NCBI GenBank assembly: GCA_030549495.1
Contig: JAUIRK010000949.1
Span: forward strand, 179,015 to 243,014
DNA: 64,000 nt
Source of the DNA: Nectonema munidae
Taxonomy: Eukaryota > Nematomorpha > Nectonematoida > Nectonematidae
Reading direction: 5' to 3'
This document shows, piece by piece, positions 1 through 11,570 of this stretch (position 1 is the stretch's first letter; every line of letters starts with the position of its first letter). The position numbers and the translations under genes were made by a program. The notes beneath the pieces were generated by a model. The model searched no databases. It was given only the letters and a program-made list of their open reading frames with translations, and was not told the DNA's origin.

Positions 1-698
1 TACACCAATTTCTACATATCTAATATTGTATTTAAGTTTTAGAGTAGTTAACTTTTTCTCATAAATTTTACTAAAAATATATCATCTCAAAAATAGATTT
101 TTAATGACCACTAAAAGTTATATTATTCTGAGTGTTAGAAAAGTCAAATTAGTGTTTTTAGCGATTTTGTTATCGATGGCTATAATGTCATTTTTAAAAT
201 TGGAGCTTTTTAATTTTGTTAGTTCTGCCAATTTAGTAAAAACAAAAAAGAAGTTAGGACTTAATTTATTGCATGTAGATTATGCCGAAGCATATCTAAT
301 TAAAAATATTTTTTATCGGCAGAGCTAAATTTTTTTGACTATTGATCATTAATTTTATGAAAAAATTAGCGATAGTATGTTCTATTGTTAAAACCAATGT
401 TTAAAAAAATTAAAATTGACTCCTCCCCTGATGTAACTTATTTTGCTCCCTCGAACTCCTTTAAAATATATAAATGTGTACACTTTCTTATAGTCCAGTT
501 TCCTTAGAATCAGTGTTATCCCGTGCTTATAGGAGTTAAATCATTTTGAAGATATATCTCATTTTCCACATAATTACGAAAATCATCAATGGCGATGTCA
601 TGAAAAGTTTTTACTAAAGCCACTAAGATTTTCTTCTTTAGCTTTCTAATGAATAAATATTTAATGTTGCAAGTATCAGGCTCTACTAGGTTCAGCTA
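1..698. other. no gene recognised
   Basis: AT-rich sequence. A 74-codon open frame at 104-328 has one hydrophobic segment, but it has no recognisable domain, splice signals or homologous partner in the window, so I do not call it a gene. Confidence 0.6.
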
Positions 699-1017
699 TT
701 AACCCTCGCACACCACGCGCATTTTCTCCGCGATACAGCTTTTTTACATTTTATAGAAAACTTTAATTGAACGAAAACCATATGAAGTAAACGTAAATTT
801 CCAAAAGCAACCAGTTAATCGATTAAAGAAAAACTTATGGAAAAAATTTTGATTACATTCACAAAACTAACACAAAAATTATAGATGGCGTTAATCTAAT
901 ATTGTAAACGAGCACTTTAAAATATGAACCTTTGAAAAAAGTTTTTATTAGAAACTAAGTAAAAAATAGAATTAAATTTTATTTATTTTTTGTAAAAGCG
1001 CAATCAAAAAAAACTTT

Positions 1018-2156
1018 TCATATACAGCTTGAGCAGGCAGTTTTTGAATGGTTCTTACAGATAAAACTAGAACACTTAGAACAAGTTCTTGTTTTATTTC
1101 TTTTACTCAAACACATATAGCAAGCCCCTCTTTTTGAACTTGATTGTTCATTTGTATCATCTTTATATCCGTAAAAAGATAATAAAAACTTAATTTGTAT
1201 AGGAAGTTCAAGAATTGTTGCTTTCGCTTCCATGCATTCTTCAGCCAGACGAAAACAAAGATTTTTTATAAAAAAATTTCTACCACTTTGTTTAGAGTTA
1301 GGAAAATTTTCGGGTAAGTTGTATCGCGATACAATCCATGTGTTGACAAGTAATGTCTAAATAATTACAGAATGCTGCTAAAGGCCATCTTCTACATGGT
1401 TTGTATGATCTGTAGTTTCTTATTATCCTATTAGTAGCATTTACCCCTGATTAAAATTTGTTGTAGTGAAGTAAACTTTCAGGTTTAGAATGTTCTCCCA
1501 TCGTTTCTATGTTTTTATGTTGGGAGGATAAAATGTACACTACTTTTAAGTTTCTTCTGGCATGTCTCTTAGATATGTAAGCACTAAGAGAGGCATAGTC
1601 AGAATAAACTGTTTTACTTTCGTATTCAGCAAGTTTTAAGGTCTTAAGATAGTCAGCTTTCAATATTCTTGGGATGAATTTTTTGTTTCCGTTTACAGTA
1701 CCACATATAGTTATATCCTTTGTTTGACACCAAACTACTAAATCATGGCTGGTAAAAAATCTATCTGAAAATACCACATCCAGAAGGAAAGAACAATTTA
1801 AAAATTTCTAAAATGTCTTTCGTTCTTTTCATTGTTCTCTTAGGGCCAGATGGATCTCTTAAAGTGTTCCTTATATTTGTCCTAGGTGTTCTACCAAAGA
1901 TTGAAGAACTCGATTCCCATGAAAAGATAGTCTTGGCAGGCGCAACTAAACTATCGTCAATAACTTCTGTAGTCTCTGAACATGAGGATTCAGAACTTGA
2001 CAAAGAACTTACATCGAAGTCAGAGTCGGAGAAACTCACATCAACAGATGAGAAAGAAGCAGGAAAACTCACACAATTTTGAAAAGAGGAAAAACAATGA
2101 GGGAAAACGAAAGAAAGAAAAACGAGAAACCGCAATGGGAAAGCGAACGAGATCAA
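1018..2156 (-). pseudogene. piggyBac transposase relic
   Basis: Three minus-strand pieces. 2156-1761 is a Ser/Asp-rich N-terminus (SFSDSDFDVSSLSSSESS) that runs directly into FPSGCGIF. 1777-1451 holds DRFFTSHDLVVWC, which contains the second catalytic Asp of the piggyBac DDD triad, and continues to EHSKPESLLHYNK. 1233-1018 is the Cys-rich C-terminus (CYMCLSKRNKTRTCSKC). The same blocks occur in order at 57161-58051. The region of the first catalytic Asp is missing between the N-terminal and central blocks, so this is an internal deletion with frame breaks. Not functional. Confidence 0.85.
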
Positions 2157-3129
2157 ACGAGAAAAAACAATAGGAGGGAAGAAAGCAGAATTGTAATCGA
2201 TGAAACTATAAATTCAATGGAATAACGAAGAACGAATAATTATGATTGAATATTGGCTTGAGTTGAAAACAAAATAAGAAAGCAAACGCAGATAGAAATG
2301 AAAAATGTAAACTGAGATGGATTGTTTTGAAAACAAACAACTGGTAGATAAATATTGAATTATATACATTCTAATCAAATTATATAACATGCTTCAAGCA
2401 TAAAATAAAAAGAGAATCGTGTGACTGTTTATCATTTGTAAAGGGTTGACGGTAAATATTCAAATGAGAAACTCATGATTGAGTGTGGTTTAGAGGTGGT
2501 GTGGTATTTTCATAGATAAAGGAACTATGAGCAGCTTGGCAGAGTTGAAGATATGAATAAAACTTTTCTTTGTCAGAGAGGAATATCTAATTTTCTCTCA
2601 TTGTTGGACATGAAAATCAGTTTTTCTCAAAATATGAAGCAAAAAAACTCAATTTTTATGATGATAAAAGGGAAAGATTTAGTTATCCAACGTACTTGAT
2701 AAGCTTAGTTCTTATCCAGTTTCTTAGTTAACTTAAAAAAAATAGGAAAGCCGATTTGAATTAAGTTTTATAAAGGATATTGAGTATCTTTTGCCAAGTG
2801 CGTACATTTCGATTTATGGAATCATTTAAAATATAGATGGCGTTAAATTAAAATTTTTAAAAGTAGAGTAAACGTTTGTATATATAAGTTTTCTAATGAA
2901 TTTAGATCCTTTATATCAGCATGAAAATTAGTATGAAGTTAAGTTGAATTTTATTTAATAATAACAAAACAATCTAGTTCATTGTTTACAATTTTTCGAA
3001 TTCACTTTACTCAATTTTTATTTCCTAAGTATAAATATAAAATTTGCGGATAAAATACATCACTCAGTTGTATTTATATATTGTCACATAAATTCTTGTA
3101 AAATAATATATATAACAATATATATATAT

Positions 3130-3255
3130 ATAGCTATTCTTTTGTAACAAGTGCCAATAGGTGTTTAGTGGGATGGAAAGTCCAGTTAGACTTGGACTCA
3201 GCATTCCGGGCGGGCCACGATATCCGAAAGGATGGGTGCGGACGCCACAAAACAA
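3130..3255. other. GC-rich, hairpin-forming island of unknown nature
   Basis: About 110 bp are far richer in GC than the surroundings and lie just beside an AT repeat. Visible hairpins include GTCCA...TGGAC (about 3180-3197) and ATCC-GAAA-GGAT with a GNRA-type loop (about 3221-3233). The phrase TTGGACTCAGCAT also occurs in the tRNA-derived SINE at 37050, hinting at a Pol III head, but no good B box is present. I do not recognise an RNA family. Confidence 0.3.
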
Positions 3256-3488
3256 CTTAATTAATTAATTAAAATACATTGAGTACGTATTCGGAGTAAG
3301 TGCAGAAAGATAGACATGTAATGCGAGGGGGATTTTTTTGTCTGTTTGCTCTGATACCTTATAGATGTCAATCGATCCCAGTTCATCAATTTTTTCAAAA
3401 TCTTTAATTACTACCTTGAGTAACTTTTGATGAGGAATCATAGCAAGGAATTGAACGAGGTGGTTAAATTTTTTTTGTAGCGCATAAA

Positions 3489-3680
3489 CAGTGCTTCAGA
3501 TTCGGAGGAAAAATACCAAAATCCAACGAACTTCAAGTACTTACAAAAATCCAACTTCAGCTTCGACTAAATCCTTAAAATTTTAAAATATTTGAGTCCA
3601 CATTTTACTTAGAATGACCACTTTAGTTTTATTAGAAACCGACCGATCCCGACTTCAAAATCTCTGAACTCGCAACCCTG
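3489..3680. mobile_element. hAT MITE (192 bp)
   Basis: Begins CAGTGCTTCAGATTCGGAG and ends CTCGCAACCCTG. It is flanked by near-identical 8-bp duplications, CGCATAAA (3481-3488) and CGCATAAT (3681-3688), the size expected for hAT. The interior repeats TTCGGAG/CCGACT-type words. A related left end (CAGGGTTGTGGATTCGGAG) occurs at 49324. Confidence 0.75.
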
Positions 3681-3688
3681 CGCATAAT

Positions 3689-4908
3689 ACAAAATATTTT
3701 TTCATGGGGAGATGCTCCAGCTTCTGTTTATGGTTTTCCATTAAACCTATATCTTAAACATCTTCAATTTTCTCTTTCAAATTCCATTCCTTCTTTAAGT
3801 ATTTCAAATGCTTTAATAGATCCGTTATTCAAATCCGTTTTGACTTTTGATAAGGCGTTATCAATTAAGTTGTAATATTACAAAGTGAATTCTTTATTTA
3901 TTATTATGCGCATTGCAAGGGCTAAAAACTGGAAAAGCCTAAATTTAACCATTTGTCATTGTCAGTATATTTTAGTCTCAACTAACATTAGCACTTTCTT
4001 TATCCCAGCACTGTGCAAATCTAACGTTGAGATTGCTTAAAATAACTATACTTTATTTTTCTTGCTCATAAAGAAAACATTTTTTTTTTATTTTATCTTT
4101 TAGGCTCTTCCTCCATGTAAAATGAACCTACTAACTCTTGATGCGCATTTCGTTGATTGTGATGTTACTAGATTATTGATTCTCACGTCAGGTCAACTCA
4201 CTGTAATTTTAGTCATATTTCCATCTTTTTTAATTCATTCTTATTTCTCATCTTTCAGGTTGAGTGTATGAAGTGCGTTTTATAAGGACCAGGGTTGGAA
4301 AATTCTTTCTTTTCGAGATTTCTAGGCAAACTGAATTTATCTTTTTTTTCCATAATTTTTTTTAAGAAAGTTTGGAAAATGTTGCGTTTAATGAAGAAAA
4401 CGTTAAAATTTCTCAGATCTTAGCAAAAACATTTTTGCAAGAAGCAACATATTGCATTATTTTAAAAAAATAAATTTTCTTTGTTTTTTATTCAAAAATT
4501 TATGAGCTTTCACAAGTTATGTAGCCTTGAACAAAATTTAAAAATTTTCGCTTCAGATCTCTCTGATGGAATAAACGAAACTGAATATTCCACTTGCAAT
4601 AATTTTTACGCATTATACGATTTTGATTCGTTCTTTTTTGGTGTGAAGATTTTGCTGCTATTTTCTTACGTGAATAAAAGTAATTTTTCCTTAAATTTTA
4701 TTACAACTTTTTATCTGAAATAAAGTCACCTTGTAAGCAGGAAAAAATCTAAAGTGATCTTTATGTGAACAAAACAGCTGTTAAATTCGATTAAGTTGTC
4801 AACTGTTATCAAGAAAATGGCATATTTAGAGAGGAAATATTGATAAAAAACTTTATAAGCTTTTGTATTTGGGTTTAAATTCTTTGATTGGAAAACAAAT
4901 AAACTATT
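3689..4908. other. no gene recognised
   Basis: AT-rich sequence. An 80-codon frame (4481-4723) has no family resemblance and no coding context. Nothing else is supported. Confidence 0.5.
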
Positions 4909-5572
4909 CACTGGCGGATTTAAAGGGGGGGGGGGGGCGGAACCGGCATACGTCCCCCTTCTAAAATTGCATTGCCAATTGCTTAAAATTTTTTCTTGAT
5001 CTAATTCTTTTCGTAGAACTCAAATATTATGATGGTTTCTGCAACTCGTTTTTTAAATTCAATCTTTCTCTAAAGTGCGAAGCCCTAAAAAGTTTTTTAT
5101 GTTTCAATCGTAGTTAAGTGTGACACTTATTACTTTTATATTATCCAATTTTTTTTGTAAATTTATTATTTAAACACATCAAGTTTTACCACATCAATTC
5201 AGTTTGCAGTTCAATGAATGAGGATCGTTTTAATGCTCCGATTCTTCTTTTTGTTCACAGAGATATTCGATTGGATATTGACAGCATTATTCATATGTAT
5301 GCTAAAAATGGCCTAGACGGATGAGGCTCCTTAATCCTCTTAGTTCTTAATCTAGTTACTTTCTTATAATAAACTTATAATTTTTTGATATATTATTATG
5401 ATACTCTAAGTTTTATGATAAAAAGTCAATTTTCGCTTTTTATTTAACTATTACCCAAAATAAGATAAAAATAGCTTAAAATTTTGATAAAGCTTAAATT
5501 TATATGCTTCACATTTGAGTTCTAGTTTAGTAAAATACGCCCCCCGAATGCCAATTTCTAGATCCGCCCCTG
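4909..5572 (+). mobile_element. hAT-type non-autonomous element, copy 1
   Basis: Ends CACTGGCGGATTTAAAGG and AGATCCGCCCCTG are imperfect inverted repeats of the CAGKGGCGGAT type typical of hAT. A run of 13 G lies at 4925-4937. The inverse of this sequence, shortened inside, is the element at 17185-17605; they share both termini and stretches such as CACATCAAGTTTTACCACA. The flanks resemble a duplication (CTATTCA / CTATTTCA) but not exactly. No transposase seen. Confidence 0.7.
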
Positions 5573-5582
5573 CTATTTCACC

Positions 5583-5756
5583 TTATAGATTATCCCTAGT
5601 GGTAGGAGCGTAAGGTCTTGATTCAGATGGTCTGGGTTCGATTTCCGATCGTGACTATTTTTACCATCTGTCTAGCTGTGGAAGATTATTCTTCCCTATG
5701 GATGCTATACCGATAACTAAAAAATGGCTCATCTTAATCATTATTATCTAAATGTC
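5583..5756 (+). repeat. tRNA-derived SINE, copy 1 of a tandem pair
   Basis: A Pol III head with an A-box-like CTAGTGGTAGGAGCG and a B box GGGTTCGATTTC is followed by a body GACTATTTTTACCATCTGTC and the motif GGAAGATTATTCTTCCCTA. The next copy begins immediately downstream in the same orientation. Confidence 0.75.
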
Positions 5757-5895
5757 AGCAGATGGCTTAGTGGTAGAAGCGTGGGTCTCGATCCTGCTGA
5801 TCTGTGTTCGATTCCCGATCATGACTATTCTTATCATCTGTCCAGCTATGGAAGATTATTATTCCTTTCTATGCAATACCGAGAACCGAGTCCCA
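5757..5895 (+). repeat. tRNA-derived SINE, copy 2 of a tandem pair
   Basis: A near-consensus A box (TGGCTTAGTGG) and B box (TGTTCGATTCC) head a body homologous to the copy just upstream (GACTATTCTTATCATCTGTC, GGAAGATTATTATTCC). Its Pol III boxes are closer to consensus than those of copy 1, suggesting a younger insertion or conversion. Confidence 0.8.
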
Positions 5896-7433
5896 TAAAT
5901 TGAGAATTGCCGCTTTTAGCTATATTTAAATTCATTTCAAAGATCGGCAAACGATTAATTTCCAAGAACGTGAATGCCTAACTCTTTTTCTCTTAGTATT
6001 CTTATAATGCTTTTTTTTAAAATATGATTATGTTGAGATATCACAAAAACACCCTTTTTTCCAGGCATTGGTTTTCGAAAGTTTATGCTTCTATCTTCTT
6101 TTTGAATGAATTTTCGTATAATTTGGAGCTGATGATTTTTTATTTCTTGCATCATCCTTGGTCACTCGTTGTGCTTCTTGAATTTTTCAAAATATAGCAA
6201 AAATTGCTTCTCTGTTGACTCGTGTATAAATCGAACTGAACAAATTTTGAATTGATACCGTGAACAAATTGAACTAAAAATATAAATGAAGCTCTTGCTT
6301 CATTTATATTTGTAGCAAAATTACTGAAACATGTGCAACCTACTTTTGGATTTACATCGAGTTTTAGCGTTCTGCCCCCTTACCTGTAATATATTTAAAT
6401 CTTTAACAGCTATTGTCCATCAAGTATGGGATCAGTATTGTTTTGTGTGTGTGCAATATCTTAAGACGTTTCAAATATATCTATAGAAAGAAAAAAAATA
6501 GTAAACACTTGATGCATGCTAGCTGACAAACACTTTATTTTAAGAAGGGGGTAGAACACCCTATAATCACTGATGAAAAATATTGAAATTTGTAATCATC
6601 GTTGACAAAGTTCTAATACCTATTATTAAACAGTATTTAACATTCCAATAGCTGCACTTATAAAAGTTTTTTCTTTAGTAAAATTAAGTGAATACAAGGG
6701 TATTTATTTATTTTCCCTCTTCTACACTTTCTTTTTTCTTTTATGTTTAGATTGAAGAAAATCAGCGAATGAACTTTTTTCATACTTTCGTATTAAAGCA
6801 GGTTCCTGGAACTTGGCAAATCAGTGATGAAGTTTTCAAATTTATGTTTAATGTTTGAATAAAACTCTACCTTCTTTTTATACAAACGCCTTTAATGTGA
6901 TAATGATGAGGAGTTTTAAAGCAATTGTTAAAGCGGACATTTTACCTTTCAATATACTACAACGTAGTTTACTGTTTTGCGATCTCTTTTAATAAAATAC
7001 CGCTATTCGATATATTTTGATACTTATCACTTCGGAAAAGAACCTAATCATCCTTTTATTTTTCATAGAGATCTTTCATTGGCCACTGTAGAGAAATCTG
7101 GTTAATTCACGTTCTGTGAAATGCATGCTGGACTTTCAAATAATTAAGTGAACCACGGCTTGAATCTTAAAGTACAATAGCGAGTAGTTAGCGATAATAG
7201 TGACTATTTTCCTCTTTTGGAGTTGTTGAAAGCTACTTTGCCTGCCGGCATGGAAGCATTGAACGCGGCGATTTTCGTTATCTTAGCATTGATATAGCTT
7301 GTAGGTTTAGACTAGTAAACTCACCTCATTTATTTTTTAATTAATTAGTTGGTTAATGAGTTGATATTACAAAGGAGTGGGTTGACTGTAAACCTTTACA
7401 TCGTAGCTGCCGGTGGAGCCAGTGAAAGAAATC
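5896..7433. other. no gene recognised
   Basis: A 66-codon minus-strand frame (5955-6155) is basic and lysine-rich, but I recognise no domain and see no supporting splice structure. The rest is AT-rich without visible features. Confidence 0.5.
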
Positions 7434-7796
7434 TCAGTTTAGCTGGTCAAGGGTAAAGAAAAGAGGAGCACTCTTGAAACTTTTTCCAATGAGAAATATG
7501 TCATTTGAGAAAGAATGATTTAAAAAAATTAGTTTTATGTTTGCGCACAAAGACACTAGAACAGGGGATGAAATTGCACCGCCTAACCAATACAATTTTT
7601 TCCTGCTGCCTTTATCACCATTGGACAATAACATTGAAAAATGGAGATAACTGGGTTTAACTAGCATAATAAGCAAGCCAAAAATGTTGATGCTTTTTGA
7701 ACGTATCCTATCATCCCCTGTATCACTTGCTTCCATCGAGAGAAGCTTCAGTGCATTTACACTCTTGAAGACATGGAATCGTAATGCAATAGACAC

Positions 7797-8765
7797 GGCG
7801 CTAGGACAATTCGTCTCCCGGTAATTCGTCGTGGGACAGTTTGCCCCAGGACAATTTGTCGTCGGTCAATTCGTCTCTAAAATTTTATAAATATTTCAAT
7901 CTCATTATTTTCAACCTTTGAAATTTTAAAATTTAAATAAGTCAAAAATATTTTTTATTTTAATTATTGTTTTTTTAGCTTTCAAGTTACTTAATTTTTT
8001 TAAATAAGTTGAGAAAAATTTTTTCTATACATATAGCACACTTTTTTTTATTTAATAAAAATCTATAAATTTTTACTTTATTTGCAGAATATATTTTATA
8101 AAAAATTTAACTTTTTATCTGTTTATTTGTCAAATAATTAAAATGTCCACTCGTAAATTTATATTATCAGAGAGGAAAGAAGAAAGTGATTGATGAAGAG
8201 AATTTCATTTACACTAAAAATAAAGAAAATGCAAATAAGTCAAAAATTTATTGGAGGTGTGAAAATCGGGCTTGCATAGCAAGATTGCATACAGATAAAA
8301 ATTATTTAATTAAAAGGTTTGGAGTTCATAATCACGCTTAAACTTCTGCAGAGGTGAGTGCAAAAATTGCATGTGCAAATATAAAAGAAAAATCTACTTC
8401 TCACAATAAAGCTCGATCAATAATTTCTAGTGAAGTTCAAAATTTTAACGAATGCACATTATCTCAAATTCCTAGATTTCAAGCAGCAAAAAGAAGTGCG
8501 TACGTAGACTACGCTCTCTTTAAATTTACCTAAGTTATTTTAGAAAAAATTGTAAATTAGTGTTCAGTTAATTTCAATAAAAGCGCGGTATTTATTTTAT
8601 AAGATAATTCTATTGATCAAGTTAAAAATAAAAAAAGCTAAATCAGAAGTAATTTGTTTAATGATATACTTTTCTAACCCAAAATTAACCAAGAACAATA
8701 GGCGAATTAAATGGGGACAAATTGTCCTGGAAACGAATTGTCCGATGACGAATTGTGCGGATGCC
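7797..8765 (+). mobile_element. Mutator-like element (MULE), non-autonomous, 969 bp
   Basis: Flanked by a perfect 9-bp duplication AATAGACAC (7788-7796 and 8766-8774), the size typical of MULEs. Ends are GGCGCTAGGACAATTCGTC and, inverted, GGCATCCGCACAATTCGTC. Both ends continue as several imperfect GGACAATTCGTC-like units about 16 bp apart. It carries a FLYWCH fragment (8155-8525) but no complete transposase, and it sits inside a hAT domain. Confidence 0.9.
8155..8525 (+). pseudogene. FLYWCH zinc-finger fragment of a MULE protein
   Basis: The reading frame contains FIYTKNKENANKSKIYWRC, ENRACIARLHT and FGVHNHA, the Cys-Cys-His-His spacing and WRC..RC.ARLHT signature of a FLYWCH finger. It continues into KARSIISSEVQNFNECTLSQ, which resembles the linker before the MULE catalytic domain. 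An in-frame stop follows HNHA. The catalytic domain is absent, so the element depends on another source for transposition. Confidence 0.75.
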
Positions 8766-8865
8766 AATAGACACACATAAAATGTACTTTGAAAAAAACA
8801 ATCCAAAAATTAATGAAAGTTTTTATTAACAAAACAAATGAACATTGAATAATTTTTAAGCATTT

Positions 8866-9814
8866 CAATAACAATTTAAGTGTTAATAATAATTTCAAAG
8901 TAATTTTTCATTTAATAAAATTTAACAAAAATTTTTGTTAATTTAAATATTTTTGCATCCTGTGACAAAAAAACGTTCCAGCCAACTGCTTGTTATTTCT
9001 GTTAAATTTTTTAAATGTAAATCACTGAAGATGATAATAACTTAAATTTTAGCTATTTAAATTGCACATTTTTCAGTATATTTTTACTATTAACAAAAAA
9101 TTGAGGCAAATTTTAGAAGCAAAATTTTATATGTATACTTATTTTTAGATACGCCCTTGCTTGAAATTTGAATTTTACTAAATCGAATGCCATTATATTC
9201 TCTTTCATTTTAAAATAATTTCTTCTCGAAAATGCTAGTCCTCAATTAGCTGTCGAAGATTTCTAACCATGGTTCATTTTCGCCCATTTACAAAGTGACC
9301 TCAAATTTTCCAACTTTGGCTGTCTCAAATCTGCTTCCGCTAACTTTTTGGTGTGTCCTCAACAGCTGAGAATTGCTGTATATATGCATCGACGACTTTA
9401 AGGTAAGGAGTAAAAGTAAATTTATTGATGAGAAATAGATTAAGATTAAAAAAATAAATAAAATTTGGCGCCACCTAATGACCTTTTGCAGAAATATCAA
9501 TCTTTTGTAAGCACTGCTGATGCACAATTTTGTTGTTCACATTGGTCCAGCTTCGCTTTCCTCTCCTTATGTTTTGAATACTTTTGTGTATTTTTGGCAA
9601 TTCATGCAACTCTTGCTTTTCGTACTTCTTATGCAACTTGCAGTTTTCTTCCTCTTGACTTATGATTATTTTTTTCAAGTCAACGCATGTGTGATACTTC
9701 GTGAATTTCATAACTTCGCACCAAGACTCTTCTTGAAGGTGTCTTTTTCTGCTAGAAATGCAAGAAAATAAAGGTAGCAATAATCTCGTCAACTCCTATT
9801 GATAGATATTAAAG
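8866..9814. other. no gene recognised
   Basis: A 105-codon minus-strand frame (9475-9792) overlaps several other open frames. It has no family hallmark I recognise. Otherwise AT-rich sequence. Confidence 0.45.
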
Positions 9815-9998
9815 TATGGTTAGTTGGTTTGGTTATCAACGCACTTTCAGTCGTAAAGCTATTATGATGCACGCATTATGCTTGAGATGGTTACTCACAT
9901 TTTTCGTGATTTTGTTTTAAGAGTCGGGATCCTTGGGGATCGAACCCCTTACCTTCAACTGTTAAGCTGAGAGATGCAGCGATTGATGCTCAATAAAA
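9815..9998 (-). repeat. tRNA-derived SINE (family b), minus strand
   Basis: On the minus strand there is a B box GGGGTTCGATCCC preceded by CTTAACAGTTGAAGG. The body runs to a terminus rich in AACCAA. The same sequence occurs twice in tandem at 38926-39270, which defines the family. Confidence 0.75.
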
Positions 9999-11040
9999 CC
10001 TAAATACTTCGAAAAATTTAATATCTAAGAAAATTAGAAGATATTTATTCTTTTATGATTTTTTAATTATTATTTAAAATTAAGGTTCTTTTCGTTTAAA
10101 CTGCCACATCAAGTAATCACCATTTCGTCTGCTTTTTATACCCAAAATTAATTCTAAGTTAAAGTTTCATATTATTATCAGCATGGTCAATTTATTATAA
10201 AAATATATTTTTATAGTTTGATTGAATGGATCTTTTTGGAAAAAGTTTTCAGGTGTCAATCGCAAATTTCATAGACATATTTAATCACTAATTTAAATAA
10301 TAATATATCTAAAGTTAAATCATCAAAAAGCAATAAAGGCATTTACCCTTATTATAAGAAAATAGATTTAATTAAAAATTTAAATAATATTTTTGGAAAC
10401 AGTTTTTAATCGTCAGCTGCATATATGATTGACATTTTCACGCACTAATCGCCAAAACTGAGTCTACAAAATAATAATTTTATTTAAAATTTGAAAGAAT
10501 GTTTCTGTAAGCAATTTTATCACAAATGCCACTCGATTTTTCGCCATAAAATTACTCAGATCAGTTCTTTACTTGCTAATTCCCCTGATTTTTCTCCTCT
10601 CACTGTCCGCCAACTTAATCATGAGTTCAAACATATAATTATTATGATTTTCCCCCATTGTCATTTAAATATTTTATTTTTATTTAAGTTAATGTTTAAA
10701 AAAACTTTCGAATAATTAAAATTTTAAAAAGAAATAATATTCTCTTTGATTTTTGTATTTATATAAAAATAAACAAACTTAAAATTTTTTGAAATAAAAT
10801 ATTAAAATTTCAAAATTCATTTTTGCTTACATTAACTAAACCAGGTTATAGAACAACATGAAATGAAAGGGACTCACTACATCATATTAGATATACTAAA
10901 AATCTTGGGATTCTGTGAAACTTTCAGCGATTGTAAACTGCTGGCAACACTGAATTTACTACTAAAGTAGGCAACCCGTCTCACAAGATTAATAAAAAGA
11001 GGTTTTATCTCGAGCTGAGCTACTGTTAGACATATCTATT
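9999..11040. other. no gene recognised
   Basis: AT-rich sequence with short low-complexity blocks. The 74-codon frame at 10491-10715 has no recognisable features. Confidence 0.5.
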
Positions 11041-11047
11041 TTAAACA

Positions 11048-11386
11048 TTGATTGCCATGTCTTCTGAAGAATTTATCACAGCCAACAAAATCGAAGAAAC
11101 TTTTGGAGAATTTACTGGCAAAGAATTGATTGAATGTTTAAGACCTGCACTCAACGACTCAGATAATGATGACTTTATACCAGAAATCCAAAGCATCAAA
11201 GATGTAAAAGCCCCTTTAAATGTATGCATAACTTTCTTAGAATGTAGGGAAAACAGAAATGAAGGAGTATTAGAAAATTTAGATAAAAGAATTAATGTTA
11301 TTGCTACTTCAAACTTGAAACAGAAAGGTATTTTAGATTTTTTCGTAAATAAATTTTTCAGTGGTTTAATTTTACATTTTGGTTAA
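11048..11386 (+). pseudogene. Tigger/pogo transposase C-terminal fragment
   Basis: An acidic stretch (ALNDSDNDDFIPEIQS) is followed by CITFLECRENRN and LKQKGILDFF. This layout (acidic linker, short helical region, terminal Q..I.DFF) is that of the C-terminal tail of Tigger/pogo (CENP-B-like) transposases. The DNA-binding and DDE domains are absent. It ends shortly before the complete Tigger element at 11571 but is in the opposite orientation. Confidence 0.55.
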
Positions 11387-11570
11387 AGCAACAATTTTAA
11401 AGTCGTTGTTTGCAAGTTTTATTTTATAGATAATGTAACTTGAAGTTGAAGTAAACTTAATAGCCTTTTTTTAAACTAGAAAATTTGCTGCCACCTTCGA
11501 TACAACGCCAATTTTTGTTGGTCCCAGAGATGGCGGTAAAATAGTTTGTATAAGGTAAAAAAATGAATTA

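Larger units (their letters stand above)
699..3333 (-). mobile_element. piggyBac element copy 1, internally deleted
   Basis: The left end at 699 reads TTAACCCTCGCACACCACGC and matches the left end of the piggyBac at 56890. The shared subterminal word ATAGATGGCGTTAA occurs at about 883. The right end is tentative: GTAATGCGAGGG at about 3320-3331 resembles the GTAGTGCGAGGG terminus of the other copy, but the TTAA is not conserved. Inside are minus-strand transposase relics. Same family as 56890-60289, older and shorter. Confidence 0.6.
7550..8865 (+). pseudogene. hAT transposase C-terminal domain relic, split by a MULE
   Basis: The plus strand at about 7690-7787 reads SSPVSLASIERSFSAFTLLK followed by TWNRNAIDT, the hallmark of the hAT C-terminal dimerisation domain (xVERxFS). 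The frame is interrupted by the element at 7797-8765 and may resume after it at 8775 (HIKCTLKKTIQKLM). Upstream codons are degenerate with stops. Only the C-terminal part is recognisable; this is an old relic. Confidence 0.7.

Noticed and set aside
104-328. A small membrane protein
   Set aside because: A hydrophobic frame is expected by chance in AT-rich DNA; no splice, homology or context support.
3175-3250. Hammerhead-like or 5S rRNA-like RNA in the GC-rich island
   Set aside because: The CTGATGA and GAAA core elements of a hammerhead are missing, and the 5S resemblance is limited to GGATGGGTG. Not enough to name a family.
4909-5572. A clean 8-bp target duplication around this hAT element
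   Set aside because: CTATTCA and CTATTTCA differ in length; similar but not decisive, so the ends are given as approximate.
5755-5830. A functional tRNA gene
   Set aside because: The A and B boxes are good, but there is no acceptor-stem pairing, and the sequence continues into a repeated SINE body.
9475-9792. A 105-codon minus-strand gene
   Set aside because: Several frames on both strands are open here, and I see no recognisable domain or splice structure.
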